Assembly: GCF_015732185.1 (NCBI RefSeq)
Contig: NZ_WIQM01000016.1
Coordinates: forward strand, 1 to 64,000
DNA: 64,000 bases
Direction of reading: 5' to 3'
From: Pectinatus haikarae
GTDB taxonomy: Bacteria > Bacillota > Negativicutes > Selenomonadales > Selenomonadaceae
The translations under genes and the position numbers were made by a program. Within the stretch, counting starts at the first letter, position 1. Each line of letters starts with the position of its first letter. Shown here one piece after another: positions 17,951-27,706 of the stretch. The notes under the pieces are model-generated. The model saw nothing but the letters and a program-made list of their open reading frames with translations. It made no database searches and had not been told where the DNA came from.

Positions 17951-18649
17951 TCAAATAGCAATTTTATGCTGAATATCTTCCTTATTCATGGCACTGACAA
18001 GTCCCTGCGCAATAATGGCACCTTTATCCATAACATAATAGTCATCAGCAATTCCAAATATAAACTCTAAATATTGTTCTACAATCAAAATCGTATATCC
18101 TTCCTTTTTAAGCCGAAGAATTACTCTGCCTATATCCTTGATTATTGACGGCTGGATTCCTTCAGTAGGTTCATCGAGCAGCAAAAGTTTTGGATGAACG
18201 GCAAGGGCTCTGGCTATAGCGAGCTGCTGCTGCTGTCCGCCGCTGAGATCGCCCCCTTTACGGGTTAGCATTTCTTTTAAAACAGGGAACAGCTCATAAA
18301 GCTCCTGAGGGATGCCGCCTCTCCCTCCTTTTATTTCCAGACCAAGCTGCAAATTTTCCTCAACCGTCATATGGGGAAAAATATCCCGTCCCTGCGGTAC
18401 ATACCCAATCCCTGCCCGTGCACGAAAATAGGTAGGCTTATCAATGATTTCCTCATTATTTAAACAAATACTGCCGCAAGGTGTATGCACCAGACCCATA
18501 ACACTTTTTAAAAAAGTACTTTTGCCGACACCGTTTCTGCCCAAAAGACACACTATATGTCCTTGCTGCACATTGAGGCAGACATTTTTCAATATAACAC
18601 TTTCGCCATAATAAGCTTCTAAATTATTTACCTCAAGCACAATTTTCAC
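17951..18649 (-). CDS. urtE: Urea ABC transporter ATPase UrtE
   Basis: About 232 residues from GTG 18649 (GTG 18640 is also possible; an ATG at 18673 lacks a good site and lies deeper in urtD). It has Walker A GRNGVGKST, Q-loop YVPQGRDIFPHMTVEENL, signature LSGGQQQQLAIARAL and Walker B LLLLDEPTEGIQPSI. The ENLQLGLEI and EGIQPSI wording is typical of UrtE/LivF. It overlaps urtD and precedes ureA. Confidence 0.94.
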   Translation of the reverse strand: MKIVLEVNNLEAYYGESVILKNVCLNVQQGHIVCLLGRNGVGKSTFLKSVMGLVHTPCGSICLNNEEIIDKPTYFRARAGIGYVPQGRDIFPHMTVEENLQLGLEIKGGRGGIPQELYELFPVLKEMLTRKGGDLSGGQQQQLAIARALAVHPKLLLLDEPTEGIQPSIIKDIGRVILRLKKEGYTILIVEQYLEFIFGIADDYYVMDKGAIIAQGLVSAMNKEDIQHKIAI

Positions 18650-19388
18650 CGCCTCTTCCCAAATAAACATCAATTACTTTAGGATTTTTCTGCACCTGCT
18701 CCACACTGCCTTCATCCAAAATATGTCCTTCATGCATAACTGTTACCTTACTGGCAAATTCACGCACAAACTCCATATCGTGCTCAACAACAATTACTGT
18801 GCAGTGCTGAGCAATTTTTCTTAAAAGTTCACCTGTTTTTGTTGTTTCTCTGCGCCCCATACCGGCCACCGGTTCATCAAGAAGAATAAGCTGCAGATCC
18901 TGAACCAAAAGCATGGCGATTTCCAGCCATTGTTTCTGCCCGTGTGAAAGATCAGCAGCTTTTTTGCCGGCGCAATTATTTAAATCTACCAAAGTGAGTA
19001 CTTTATTTATTTTTTCCTGCTGTGCCTCGGTAATTTCACTAAAAAGAGACGCTGCAATACCGCGTTTTTTGACAACTGATACTTCCATATTTTCATATAC
19101 AGACAAGCTTGTAAAGACCGAGGGAACCTGGAACTTACGTCCAATACCTATATTTACCAGCTTATGTTCAGGATAATGCATAATATTTTTATCGCCGTTG
19201 AAAATTATAGAGCCATGCTGCGGATGCACACGTCCGCAGATGGCATCCAATAAAGTCGTTTTACCTGCACCGTTTGGTCCTATAAAAAAACGAACCTCAC
19301 CTTTTTGCACACTTGTGGTAACACCGTTCACTGCACGAAATCCATCAAAGGATATTATAAGATCCTTTATTTCTAAAACTGTTTCCAT
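18633..19388 (-). CDS. urtD: Urea ABC transporter ATPase UrtD
   Basis: About 251 residues from ATG 19388 (GAGGTG site). It carries Walker A GPNGAGKTT, LSHGQKQWLEIAMLL as a UrtD/LivG-type signature, LLDEPVAGMGRRET and switch VVEHDMEFV. The GMGRRET wording is characteristic of UrtD as opposed to LivG. It pairs with UrtE to energise urea uptake. Confidence 0.94.
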   Translation of the reverse strand: METVLEIKDLIISFDGFRAVNGVTTSVQKGEVRFFIGPNGAGKTTLLDAICGRVHPQHGSIIFNGDKNIMHYPEHKLVNIGIGRKFQVPSVFTSLSVYENMEVSVVKKRGIAASLFSEITEAQQEKINKVLTLVDLNNCAGKKAADLSHGQKQWLEIAMLLVQDLQLILLDEPVAGMGRRETTKTGELLRKIAQHCTVIVVEHDMEFVREFASKVTVMHEGHILDEGSVEQVQKNPKVIDVYLGRGGENCA

Positions 19389-19396
19389 AATGCACC

Positions 19397-20479
19397 TCAA
19401 TTTACAGACGGCGCTTTTTCTGCCGTTTTATCTTTTTTTTCACGCCGGATCGCAATGCGTCCCGCGTATTTTTTGACTATTCCAACAAGACCTTCCGGCA
19501 TGAATATAACCACCGCGATGAAAGTCAATCCTAAAAAATAGGACCATACTTCAGGAAAAGATTCACTGATGCCGCTTTTTAGTCCATTTACAAGAATTGC
19601 ACCGATGACTGCACCTATAAGTGTGCCTCTGCCGCCTATGGCGACCCAGATGACCATTTCAATCGACGGCACTATGCCCATTTCTGCGGGTGAAATGATG
19701 CCGACCTGCGGAACAAAAACCGCACCGGCGATCCCGGCGATCACAGCGGACGATATATAAACAAATATTTTGTAAACAGCAGGATCGTATCCGGAAAAAC
19801 GAACCCGATTTTCACCGTCCCGGATCGCTATCAAAATTTTGCCAAAACGATGACCGATCAAAAAACGACAATAAAGATAGACGATAAATAACAGAAATAC
19901 AGCTGCATAATATACTAAATATTTAGTATTGTCTGCTGCCAGAGGCAGACCGAACATCGTTCGAAAACTGGTAAGACCGTTTGTTCCTCCGGTATAAGCC
20001 TGCTGTCCGATAAAAAGCACCACAAAGATCAACGACAATGCCTGCGACAGGATGGAAAAATATACACCGCGGATACGATTTTTAAATGTAAGATACCCTA
20101 TAACAGCTGCCAGAAAGGCAGGAATGAGCACAATAAAAATAAGTGACAAAGGATTGGAAAACGGCGCCCAGATAGCGGGAAGTTTTTCCAGTCCGCTCCA
20201 TGCCATAAAATCGGGCAATTTACCATGGGCAGCCTCCAATTTAAGGTACATACCCATAGCATAAGCCCCAAGGCCAAAAAACACTCCGTGCCCCAGACTT
20301 AAAATACCCGTATACCCCCAGATCAAATCAATCCCCATTGCTAAAATAGCATATGAAATAAATTTGCCGAGAAGATTTATTCTAAACACAGATAAAAATA
20401 AAGGAGCTGCCAAAAGAAGCAGGACAATTACGAAAAAAACTTTATTAGATGGTGTTTTCAGAAATGTTTTCACAGACAA
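19397..20479 (-). CDS. urtC: Urea ABC transporter permease UrtC
   Basis: This 360-residue polytopic LivM-type permease starts at TTG 20479 (AGGAGAG site 6-7 bases upstream). It has YAILAMGIDLIWGYTGILSL, GHGVFFGLGAYAMGMYL, FTGGTNGL-like QQAYTGGTNGLTSF and the EAA-like VFVPQVGIISPAEMGI and IGGRGTLIGAVIGA segments. It forms the membrane channel with UrtB. Confidence 0.94.
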   Translation of the reverse strand: MSVKTFLKTPSNKVFFVIVLLLLAAPLFLSVFRINLLGKFISYAILAMGIDLIWGYTGILSLGHGVFFGLGAYAMGMYLKLEAAHGKLPDFMAWSGLEKLPAIWAPFSNPLSLIFIVLIPAFLAAVIGYLTFKNRIRGVYFSILSQALSLIFVVLFIGQQAYTGGTNGLTSFRTMFGLPLAADNTKYLVYYAAVFLLFIVYLYCRFLIGHRFGKILIAIRDGENRVRFSGYDPAVYKIFVYISSAVIAGIAGAVFVPQVGIISPAEMGIVPSIEMVIWVAIGGRGTLIGAVIGAILVNGLKSGISESFPEVWSYFLGLTFIAVVIFMPEGLVGIVKKYAGRIAIRREKKDKTAEKAPSVN

Positions 20480-20496
20480 GTGGATCTCTCCTTTCT

Positions 20497-21405
20497 CTAT
20501 TCATCCAATGAACGGCTGTTAATAGTAAATAACCCCTTAGGACGCCACTGCAGAAATAAGATGACCAATGTAAACACCAAAACTTTGCCCAGTGTGGCAT
20601 TCGTCAGAAATTCTAAGGTAGTATTCCCTGTACCTATCAGAAATCCACCGGCTATCGTTCCCCATAAACTGCCTACCCCGCCGAGAACCACCACCATAAA
20701 AGTATCTACTATATAATTGGTGCCCAGTGTGGGCCCTATTGACCCCAGCAGTGTCAACGCGCAGCCCGCTATTCCAGCCAGACCAGAACCGAATGCAAAT
20801 GTGCAGGCATCTATTTTCCGTGTATTTATACCAAGACTGGCAGCCATAGCACGGTTTTGCATAACTGCACGTATTTTTCTCCCATAATTACTGCGGTACA
20901 TTAAAAAATATATCGCTGTCATACAAGCTATGACCAGCAGCATGATAAAAAGGCGCTTATACGGCAGCTGCAGCCCCGGAAGAACCAGAAGAGCACCGTT
21001 CAGCCAGCTTGGACTTTTCACATCCACATTAGGCGCACCAAAAATACTGCGTGCCAGCTGCTGCAATACGAGGCTCACGCCCCAGGTAGCCAGTATACTA
21101 TCTAATGCTCTGCCGTATAAATGACGTATAATCAGCTTTTCCAACACCCAGCCGAAAATACCGGCCAGAAAAAACGAAGCAGGGATAGCCACAAAAAAAT
21201 ATAAGTCAAAAATTGAAGCCGGCAGATATCGGCTGAAAATGTTTTGTATTATATAAGCTGCATAAGCACCGATCATTATAAACTCACCATGAGCCATATT
21301 GATAATTTTCATAAGACCAAAAGTTACTGCCAATCCCAAGGCTGCCAGCATAAAAATCGAACTGACACTAATGCCGTTGAAAACTTGAAGAAAATAAGTA
21401 TTCAT
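20497..21405 (-). CDS. urtB: Urea ABC transporter permease UrtB
   Basis: This 302-residue LivH-type permease shows GLAVTFGLMKIINMAHGEFI and MIGAYAAYI near the N-terminus, ATWGVSLVLQQLARSIFG mid-protein and FMVVVLGGVGSLWGTIAGG towards the end. It lacks the long N-terminal extension that some UrtB proteins carry. It is separated from urtA by an 80-base gap holding a hairpin terminator. Confidence 0.94.
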   Translation of the reverse strand: MNTYFLQVFNGISVSSIFMLAALGLAVTFGLMKIINMAHGEFIMIGAYAAYIIQNIFSRYLPASIFDLYFFVAIPASFFLAGIFGWVLEKLIIRHLYGRALDSILATWGVSLVLQQLARSIFGAPNVDVKSPSWLNGALLVLPGLQLPYKRLFIMLLVIACMTAIYFLMYRSNYGRKIRAVMQNRAMAASLGINTRKIDACTFAFGSGLAGIAGCALTLLGSIGPTLGTNYIVDTFMVVVLGGVGSLWGTIAGGFLIGTGNTTLEFLTNATLGKVLVFTLVILFLQWRPKGLFTINSRSLDE

Positions 21406-21434
21406 ACCTTCTACTCCTGTATCCGTTTAAGTTA

Positions 21435-21476
21435 ATAAAAATAAAGCGGTATATCCTAAAATACCGCTCTATTTTT
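21435..21476. terminator. Hairpin terminator between urtA and urtB
   Basis: AGCGGTAT (21445-21452) pairs with ATACCGCT (21461-21468) with an 8-base loop. T-runs lie on both sides (TTTATTTTTA on the minus strand). Placed inside the operon, it probably lets part of the transcripts stop after urtA, so that the binding protein is made in excess. Confidence 0.75.
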
Positions 21477-21484
21477 TTATTCAA

Positions 21485-22738
21485 TTAGTCAGCCAAATCC
21501 TTTGCCCAATCATATGTTTTCAAATATGGATCCGGGCGCACAGGCTCCGGTGTACTCCAAACTTCCTTGATCATTCCGTCAGGCTGAACTTCACCGATAC
21601 GGACCGTTTTCCAAAGGTGTTGATTTTCCCCTTCAATTTTAACGTTTCCTTCAGGTGCTTTGAATTCTATCCCTTTAGCTGCTTCCTTCACCTTGTCAAC
21701 ATCTGTGGAACCGGCTTTTTCCACGGCAGCGGCCCATAAATATACTGCATCATATGCTGCTTCTATCGGATCGTCTGTTACACGATCCTGTCCATAACGG
21801 GATTTATAATTGGCGACAAAAGTCTTGTTTTCCGGTGTATCGGTCGTTTGATAATAATTCCACGAAACAAGCTGTCCTGTCATGTTGTCTGCACCGATGC
21901 CGCGGACTTCTTCTTCGGCGATGCTGACAGAGCAGGTAATAAGATCCTTGGAAGTTATCCCCGCATCTTTAAGCTGTTTGAAGAAAGCTACGTTGCTGTC
22001 ACCATTAAGTGTATTAAAGACTACGTCAGGTTTTTCTTCCTTGATCTTATTGATAATGGTACTATAATCAGTGTGTCCCATCGGTGTATATTCTTCACCG
22101 ACGACCTGACCGCCCTCGGACTTCAGCTCAGCTTTGATTATCTTATTGGCTGTACGCGGAAATACATAATCAGAACCAATTAAAAAGAACTTTTTGCCCT
22201 TGTTTTTCACCAGCCAATCAACTGCCGGTACGATCTGCTGATTAGGCGCTGCACCTGTATAAAAAATATTCGGAGACGATTCCATACCTTCATATTGCAC
22301 CGGATACCACAAGAGTCCATTATTGCTTTCAAATACCGGTAATACTGCTTTCCGGCTGGCAGATGTCCAACAGCCAAAAACTGTGGCCACCTTGTCCTGC
22401 TGCAAAAGCTTCTTTGCCTTTTCAGCAAAAACTGCCGGATCTGATGCTCCGTCTTCTGTTACAACTTCAATTTTTTTACCTAACACACCGCCCTTGGCAT
22501 TAATTTCATCAATAGCCATCATTTCCGCATCTTTCACGGAAACTTCACTGATTGCCATAGTACCGCTCAACGAATGAAGAACACCTACTTTGATCGTGTC
22601 TTTGGAATCACCTGCACTGCCGGAACTGTCTGAGGCTTGAGAGCTGCCGCAGCCACTCAAAAAAGCTGATGAAACAAAAAGAGCTGTCAGAGCAAAAATG
22701 ACGCTTTTCTTCATTTTTGGCAAAAATTTTATTTTCAT
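21485..22738 (-). CDS. urtA: Urea ABC transporter substrate-binding lipoprotein UrtA
   Basis: About 417 residues from ATG 22738 (AAGGAG site). It has a signal peptide with lipobox FLSGC (Cys at about residue 30), a Ser/Gly linker, then the type I periplasmic-binding fold: [55 protein letters not shown] and [20 protein letters not shown]. The last two segments are characteristic of urea/short-chain amide binding proteins and separate it from branched-chain amino acid binders. It is the first gene of the urea operon. Confidence 0.95.
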   Translation of the reverse strand: MKIKFLPKMKKSVIFALTALFVSSAFLSGCGSSQASDSSGSAGDSKDTIKVGVLHSLSGTMAISEVSVKDAEMMAIDEINAKGGVLGKKIEVVTEDGASDPAVFAEKAKKLLQQDKVATVFGCWTSASRKAVLPVFESNNGLLWYPVQYEGMESSPNIFYTGAAPNQQIVPAVDWLVKNKGKKFFLIGSDYVFPRTANKIIKAELKSEGGQVVGEEYTPMGHTDYSTIINKIKEEKPDVVFNTLNGDSNVAFFKQLKDAGITSKDLITCSVSIAEEEVRGIGADNMTGQLVSWNYYQTTDTPENKTFVANYKSRYGQDRVTDDPIEAAYDAVYLWAAAVEKAGSTDVDKVKEAAKGIEFKAPEGNVKIEGENQHLWKTVRIGEVQPDGMIKEVWSTPEPVRPDPYLKTYDWAKDLAD

Positions 22739-22762
22739 ATGATTTCTCCTTCTGGTCAGCAA

Positions 22763-22817
22763 TAAAATAAAAAGACACCATGATATGCCCATCCCCAATG
22801 CATATCACAGCGTCTTT
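22763..22817 (-). promoter_or_regulatory. Terminator-like attenuator in the urtA leader
   Basis: As minus-strand RNA, 22817-22800 and 22788-22771 form an uninterrupted 18-pair stem (four G-U pairs, 11-base loop), followed by a long U-rich run, about 25 bases before the urtA ribosome site. On the plus strand the same G-U positions become mismatches, so the structure makes sense only in the urtA direction. The next gene upstream is on the same strand. The hairpin may therefore end the transcript of the response-regulator gene, act as an attenuator for urtA, or both. Confidence 0.65.
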
Positions 22818-22940
22818 GCTGCCTGCCGTATTGTTTTTATTACAATATCAGTTTAGCAACTTTTACTGCTGAAAAAAACCACAAAAAAAAGTTATTTTCC
22901 AGTAAAAAAACGATAATTACATATTTTGATGTAAAAGTAC

Positions 22941-23687
22941 CTATTTTTTATTATCAATATTTTTTTTATATTCACCCGGTGTCATTTTTGCATATAATTT
23001 AAACAGGCGGCAAAAATAATCCGGACTTGCATAACCAAGACGCTCACTGATCTCATAATTTTTATATTTACCGCTGCGCAATAAATATTTTGCATGTTCC
23101 ATTTTCATTTTTGTCAGATATTCATTAAAATTTTCGCCTAATTTTTGCTTAAAATATTTTCCGGCATAATCGCGGCTGATAGAAAATTCTTGGGCGAGAC
23201 TTTCTAAAGTGATACTATCTTCAATGTGGTCCAGAACAAAGCGGCAGATTTTTGCAGCTATTCCTTCTGTATTTATTTCATATTTTGCGGCTATTTCCCT
23301 TTGAAGATATTTTTCACTTGTTAAATAACTGCACACACGCTGCAATAATAATCTAAGCTCATTATCAGCAGGCGGTTTTGTCATATAATCGAATACCCCC
23401 AGCCGTATTCCCTGCTGGGCATATTCAAAATTACTGTAGGTACTTAGAAGAATGACACAGCTGTTGATTTTTTTCTGCCGTAATTCCTGCAAAAAGGACA
23501 GTCCGTCCATTCCCGGCATTCGTATATCAGTTATAATAAGCTCGACCTCTTTATGTGTCAAAAACTGCAGCGCCTCCTTTCCGTCGGAGGCCTCTCCGGC
23601 CACGCAAAAACCGGATGATTTCCAATCAAAACGTCTTAATATATATCTCTCGGCACTGTCATCATCCACCAGCAATACCCGGTACAT
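22941..23687 (-). CDS. AraC-type response regulator (REC plus two HTH)
   Basis: About 248 residues from ATG 23687 (ATG 23699 is also possible). The receiver domain has VLLVDDDSAE and phospho-acceptor Asp in LIITDIRMPGMDG. An AraC-family DNA-binding domain forms the C-terminal 100 residues (ITLESLAQEFSISRDYAG, ISERLGYASPDYFCRLFK, PGEYKK). The start follows the stop of the hybrid kinase by one base, so the two are translationally coupled. It lies immediately upstream of the urtA leader on the same strand and is a candidate regulator of urea uptake. Confidence 0.93.
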   Translation of the reverse strand: MYRVLLVDDDSAERYILRRFDWKSSGFCVAGEASDGKEALQFLTHKEVELIITDIRMPGMDGLSFLQELRQKKINSCVILLSTYSNFEYAQQGIRLGVFDYMTKPPADNELRLLLQRVCSYLTSEKYLQREIAAKYEINTEGIAAKICRFVLDHIEDSITLESLAQEFSISRDYAGKYFKQKLGENFNEYLTKMKMEHAKYLLRSGKYKNYEISERLGYASPDYFCRLFKLYAKMTPGEYKKNIDNKK

Positions 23688-23688
23688 A

Positions 23689-26337
23689 TTACAACTCATC
23701 CTTCCTATTTTGCATCTCGTTGCTCAACAATACTGCTGCTGCGGGGAAATCATATATATTTACTTCCTGCCATAAGCGCGTATAAAAATTTTTCCCAAAA
23801 ATACCGCATAAGACCGCCTTCATTCTGCGGCAGGATTCCTTCGCCGTGAAATCACCGCTTTGCAGCATTTGGAGAAGTTTATGCGTATCGGCGGCAGATG
23901 CATTTGGCAAGGCGGCTATTGGCGAAACTTCCTCTGCCTGCCTCCGTAAATATTTATCAATCTTTTCCATTGAATTGATAAATATTCCGATAAAATTATT
24001 GACTGTCCCCTCTGTTCGCTCTTCTTTCAGCATATCATAAAGATCCGCTGCCGCCTTATAAAGTCCGTTAGCTCCGATATTTCCTGCCGCTCCCTTCAAT
24101 TCATGCAGACACTCAAAGGCCCTGGAACGATCTCCCCGCAAAATACATTTCTCTATTTCTTCAGCATCATTTTGGTGCTGAAGATAAAACAAAGAAAGTA
24201 CCTTTTTATATACGGATGTCTTTCCACTAAGCTTTTCAATTACACTCTGAGGATCAAAAAATACGTCAGTTATCGGGACTGATGCCGGTAAAGCAGTTAC
24301 AGGTATTTTTAAAACAGCTGATAATATTCTTCCCAGTTTATCCAGCTGCAATGGTTTTTCCAAATATCCAGCCATCCCGGACGCAAATACCTTTTTCTGA
24401 ACATCTCCAAAAACATCCGCAGACAAGGCTATTATTGGTGTATCAATATTTTTTGAGCTTTTCTGTATACATTCTGCCGTTTCATAACCGTCCATTATCG
24501 GCATCCTGATGTCCATCAATATGAGATCATATTTGTCCGCCGCAGACAATTCGATCGCTTTTCTTCCACTGTCGGCTATCGTCACCGTGAAGCCGAAATC
24601 AACAAGTATTTCCTCTGTCATATACAGATTGACTGTATTATCTTCCACCAATAAAAGTTTAATATTGTAAAATTTTATATCAGGTACTGCTTCCTTTTCC
24701 TGTAGTACAGATTTGCCTGCACGCTGCACCGGAAAAGTCAAAATAAATGTCGATCCGGCACCCAATTTGCTTATTACTTTTATATATCCATTCATTAAAA
24801 ATGCAATCTGCCTGCTTATGGCGAGTCCCAGTCCCGTACCGCCAAAGCGGCGGGAAGTGGATATGTCAGCCTGTGTGAAAGCTTCGAATAAATGTGTTTG
24901 AGCATCTTCTGCGATACCGATTCCGCTGTCTGCAATAGACATTTCTACCCATTCTTCCTTTTCCCTGACTATTGAACTGACCTTAAAATGAATAAAGCCG
25001 TGTTCTGTAAACTTTACTGCGTTGGCCAAAAGATTCAGTGCAACTCTTTTTAAACGGAAAGCATCACCAAGAACGATTTCCGGTACTGATTCGTCAATCT
25101 CTAAAGAAAAATCAATTCCTTTTTTCTCCGTTTCGACATTGATCATATTGTATATATCTATCAATGTTTTTCTAAAATTGAACGGAGTCACTTCTAACTC
25201 TATCTTTCCCGATTCTATTTTTGAAAAGTCCAGGATTTCATTGACAATATCCAATAGATTCTGAGCTGCCAGCCCAATATTGCCGGCATAGGCCGAAACT
25301 TTTGCTGAAAGTCTTTGTTTTTCCATCATATAATGATAACCGATAATAGTATTCAGAGGAGTTCGTATTTCATGGCTCATATTAGCCAAAAATTCACTTT
25401 TGGCTGCATTGGCTTTTTCGGCATCTTCCTTTGCAATGATCATGCGTTTTTCGGTTTCTCTGCGTTTTTTTAATTCTTCTTGAAAAGACAAATACAGTGC
25501 ATTGAACACATCCGCCAGAATACAGAGTTCTTTTGTTCCTTCTGCCCGCAAAGAAAAATATTGCTGGAAAGAAAATATTTCCAATTTTTTTGTATAGTGC
25601 TGTATAGGACGCGTAATATACAATATAAATATGCGCATCAGACCCAGAATTTCGGCGATTATTATACAGGCAAGAACTACCTGCAGAATAAAAGCACGAT
25701 AAAGATTCTGACGAGCATTCAATAGTTCATTTTCCAGACGGCTGTTCATTGCCTGCTGGAAAGCAGCTATAGGCTTCATGATATGTTCCTTGCTTATATC
25801 ATATTTATTGTCAAACATTATTTCTACAGCCTTTGCTCTTTTCTCTTTATCCGACAGAAGGACATCACTGCTTTCCAGCTTCTTGCTGGCTACCGATACG
25901 GGCATCATATCTTCAGATATATGCTCCGCCTCCAACACCAGCCGCATGGAGCGGCGTTCTGTTTCCACAAGTTCGTCAGAATACTTTTTTGCCTCTTCCA
26001 ACAGGGCTAATTCATCTTCGGGAGCATTAGCTGAATGCATTTTTTCAATTACATAATCTCTTGTACGTGTCTGTTCTATTTCCCGCCAATAATTTTCCAT
26101 ATGTATTCGATCACCCGTTACGGCATATTTTCGGCCTTCAGCAGTTAAATAATCTGAAGCTTTTGCTAAGGATTCCCCTAATTGCTGGAACATTATCCGA
26201 TGTTCTTCGGCTGTTTTTTCCGCGTTTATATTCATTTTCATATATATGCTGCTGACAGCAAGCAAGGCTGTGATCATGAAAAAACTAATTACCATAAAAC
26301 GGCTCAGCCATGCTTGCGTCATAATAAAATTCTTCAT
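23689..26337 (-). CDS. Hybrid sensor histidine kinase (sensor-HisKA-HATPase-REC-HPt)
   Basis: This 882-residue protein has a TM helix (about 12-32), a mostly helical extracytoplasmic sensor resembling CHASE3-like domains, and a second TM (about 215-235). HisKA follows with [10 protein letters not shown], then HATPase_c ([27 protein letters not shown]), a receiver with LLVEDNTVN and [13 protein letters not shown], and a C-terminal HPt domain with His in [14 protein letters not shown]. This forms a full phosphorelay ending in the AraC-type regulator downstream. A GGAGG site precedes the ATG. The signal is unknown; the neighbouring urea genes suggest nitrogen or urea sensing. Confidence 0.93.
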   Translation of the reverse strand: MKNFIMTQAWLSRFMVISFFMITALLAVSSIYMKMNINAEKTAEEHRIMFQQLGESLAKASDYLTAEGRKYAVTGDRIHMENYWREIEQTRTRDYVIEKMHSANAPEDELALLEEAKKYSDELVETERRSMRLVLEAEHISEDMMPVSVASKKLESSDVLLSDKEKRAKAVEIMFDNKYDISKEHIMKPIAAFQQAMNSRLENELLNARQNLYRAFILQVVLACIIIAEILGLMRIFILYITRPIQHYTKKLEIFSFQQYFSLRAEGTKELCILADVFNALYLSFQEELKKRRETEKRMIIAKEDAEKANAAKSEFLANMSHEIRTPLNTIIGYHYMMEKQRLSAKVSAYAGNIGLAAQNLLDIVNEILDFSKIESGKIELEVTPFNFRKTLIDIYNMINVETEKKGIDFSLEIDESVPEIVLGDAFRLKRVALNLLANAVKFTEHGFIHFKVSSIVREKEEWVEMSIADSGIGIAEDAQTHLFEAFTQADISTSRRFGGTGLGLAISRQIAFLMNGYIKVISKLGAGSTFILTFPVQRAGKSVLQEKEAVPDIKFYNIKLLLVEDNTVNLYMTEEILVDFGFTVTIADSGRKAIELSAADKYDLILMDIRMPIMDGYETAECIQKSSKNIDTPIIALSADVFGDVQKKVFASGMAGYLEKPLQLDKLGRILSAVLKIPVTALPASVPITDVFFDPQSVIEKLSGKTSVYKKVLSLFYLQHQNDAEEIEKCILRGDRSRAFECLHELKGAAGNIGANGLYKAAADLYDMLKEERTEGTVNNFIGIFINSMEKIDKYLRRQAEEVSPIAALPNASAADTHKLLQMLQSGDFTAKESCRRMKAVLCGIFGKNFYTRLWQEVNIYDFPAAAVLLSNEMQNRKDEL

Positions 26338-26360
26338 GCAAACCTCCGTTTATAAAAATG

Positions 26361-26397
26361 TGCAAAAAAAAACCCGACCGGGGATGCGGTCAGGCTT
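26361..26397 (-). promoter_or_regulatory. Terminator-like attenuator in the hybrid-kinase leader
   Basis: As minus-strand RNA, 26397-26387 pairs with 26380-26370 (11 pairs including G-U, 6-base loop), followed by about nine U residues. It lies 24 bases before the kinase start. The gene on the other side is divergent, so no upstream minus-strand gene needs terminating here. A role as leader attenuator is inferred. Confidence 0.6.
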
Positions 26398-26521
26398 CAT
26401 TGCCAAAATCTATTTTTATATTATAGTCCAATTATTGCAAAATAACAAATATCTTATTTCTCATTTCTTGCAGAAAAGGATTAATATGTTAAAATAATAG
26501 CTAAAAAGAAAAGGTGTTTTT

Positions 26522-27616
26522 ATGTCAATACCATATGAAAAACAAATTCTTATAATTGATGATTCTCCCGAAAGCATTGAATTGGCAAGCTGCATTCTCA
26601 AACGATCTGATTTCACGATCCGTGTTGCCAAAAGCGCACAGTCAGCTTTAAAATTATTGCAATTCCAAATACCCCATATTATTTTACTTGACGTAACTAT
26701 GCCGGAAATGAATGGATTTGATTTTTGTCAGCTGTTAAAAAATAATGTTGAATATAAAAAAATCCCTGTTGTTTTCTTAACAGCCAGCGATGACGAAGAA
26801 AGTATAAAAAAAGCCTTTGCTATAGGTGCACAGGATTACGTTACTAAACCCTTTAAACCAGCCGAACTGATAGCACGTGTCAATACACAGCTCAAACTCA
26901 TGCAAAGAACCGAGGATCTGGAGAACGCATATAAAAGTCTCGACAGTTTTTCCTATTCTGTTGCTCATGATCTGAAATCTCCATTGCTTTCCATAAAACG
27001 CCTTATAGATTTTCTGCTGCAGGACTGTAATGGAAAATTTTCATCGGATGAAAAAACTCTTGCGGTAAATATACAGGAAAAAACCCGTGAAGTCACTGCT
27101 ATTATTGATCATTTATTAGAATATTCTCATGCCGGCAGCAAAGAAATAAGCATCAACAAAATAGATACCAATAAAATCTTTTTTGAAACCTATAATGAAC
27201 TGCATACATTGGAACCATCCAGAAAAATATGTTTTCATCTCGAAAAGCTGCCTTCTATAGCAGCCGATCCAATCCTCTTCAAGCTTTTATGTCAAAATAT
27301 TTTATCCAACGCTCTGAAATACACAAGAAAAAAAGATCCCGCCATAATACGAGTAACATGCCGCCAGACAGAAAAGTATCTGGTTTTTTCTGTTACAGAT
27401 AATGGTGCCGGTTTCGATATGCGTTATGTAAAAAAACTATTTCATGTATTTGAACGTCTTCATTCCGCCCGAGAATTTGAAGGCAGCGGCGTCGGTCTGG
27501 CCATCTGCCAGCGCATCTTGCAAAGACAAGGCGGCACGGCATGGATCACGGGAAAGCCTGATAAAGGTGCCTCTTTCTTTTTTTCTCTGCCTTGCAAGGC
27601 CGCTGACGAATTATAA
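26522..27616 (+). CDS. Receiver-histidine kinase hybrid (cytoplasmic)
   Basis: This 364-residue protein has no membrane segment. A receiver comes first (about 7-125; LIIDDSPES, phospho-acceptor Asp57 in ILLDVTMPEMNG, KPF), then a HisKA-like dimerisation helix with SYSVAHDLKSPLLSIKRL (His149) and HATPase_c (NILSNALKYT, DNGAGFD, FEGSGVGLAI). It resembles phytochrome/CheY-kinase-like cytoplasmic kinases. It is transcribed divergently from the hybrid kinase-regulator pair, so the three may form one signalling network. No partner regulator is attached. Confidence 0.92.
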   Translation: MSIPYEKQILIIDDSPESIELASCILKRSDFTIRVAKSAQSALKLLQFQIPHIILLDVTMPEMNGFDFCQLLKNNVEYKKIPVVFLTASDDEESIKKAFAIGAQDYVTKPFKPAELIARVNTQLKLMQRTEDLENAYKSLDSFSYSVAHDLKSPLLSIKRLIDFLLQDCNGKFSSDEKTLAVNIQEKTREVTAIIDHLLEYSHAGSKEISINKIDTNKIFFETYNELHTLEPSRKICFHLEKLPSIAADPILFKLLCQNILSNALKYTRKKDPAIIRVTCRQTEKYLVFSVTDNGAGFDMRYVKKLFHVFERLHSAREFEGSGVGLAICQRILQRQGGTAWITGKPDKGASFFFSLPCKAADEL

Positions 27617-27632
27617 GCTCTACTTTATCCGC

Positions 27633-27668
27633 AAAAAAATAAAACGCCGAGATATTTATCTCAGCGTC
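27633..27668 (-). terminator. Terminator of pyk
   Basis: On the minus strand an 11-base stem (27667-27657 with 27654-27644, one G-U) is followed by TTTTATTTTTTT. It may also serve the convergent kinase gene weakly. Confidence 0.85.
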
Positions 27669-27706
27669 AGTACACTTCTTTTGATCACATTTATCAGAAC
27701 TGAAGA

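Noticed and set aside
22763-22817. An ANTAR-type dual-hexaloop target in the urtA leader
   Set aside because: The loop is 11 bases, no second hexaloop stem was found, and no ANTAR-domain protein is encoded here.
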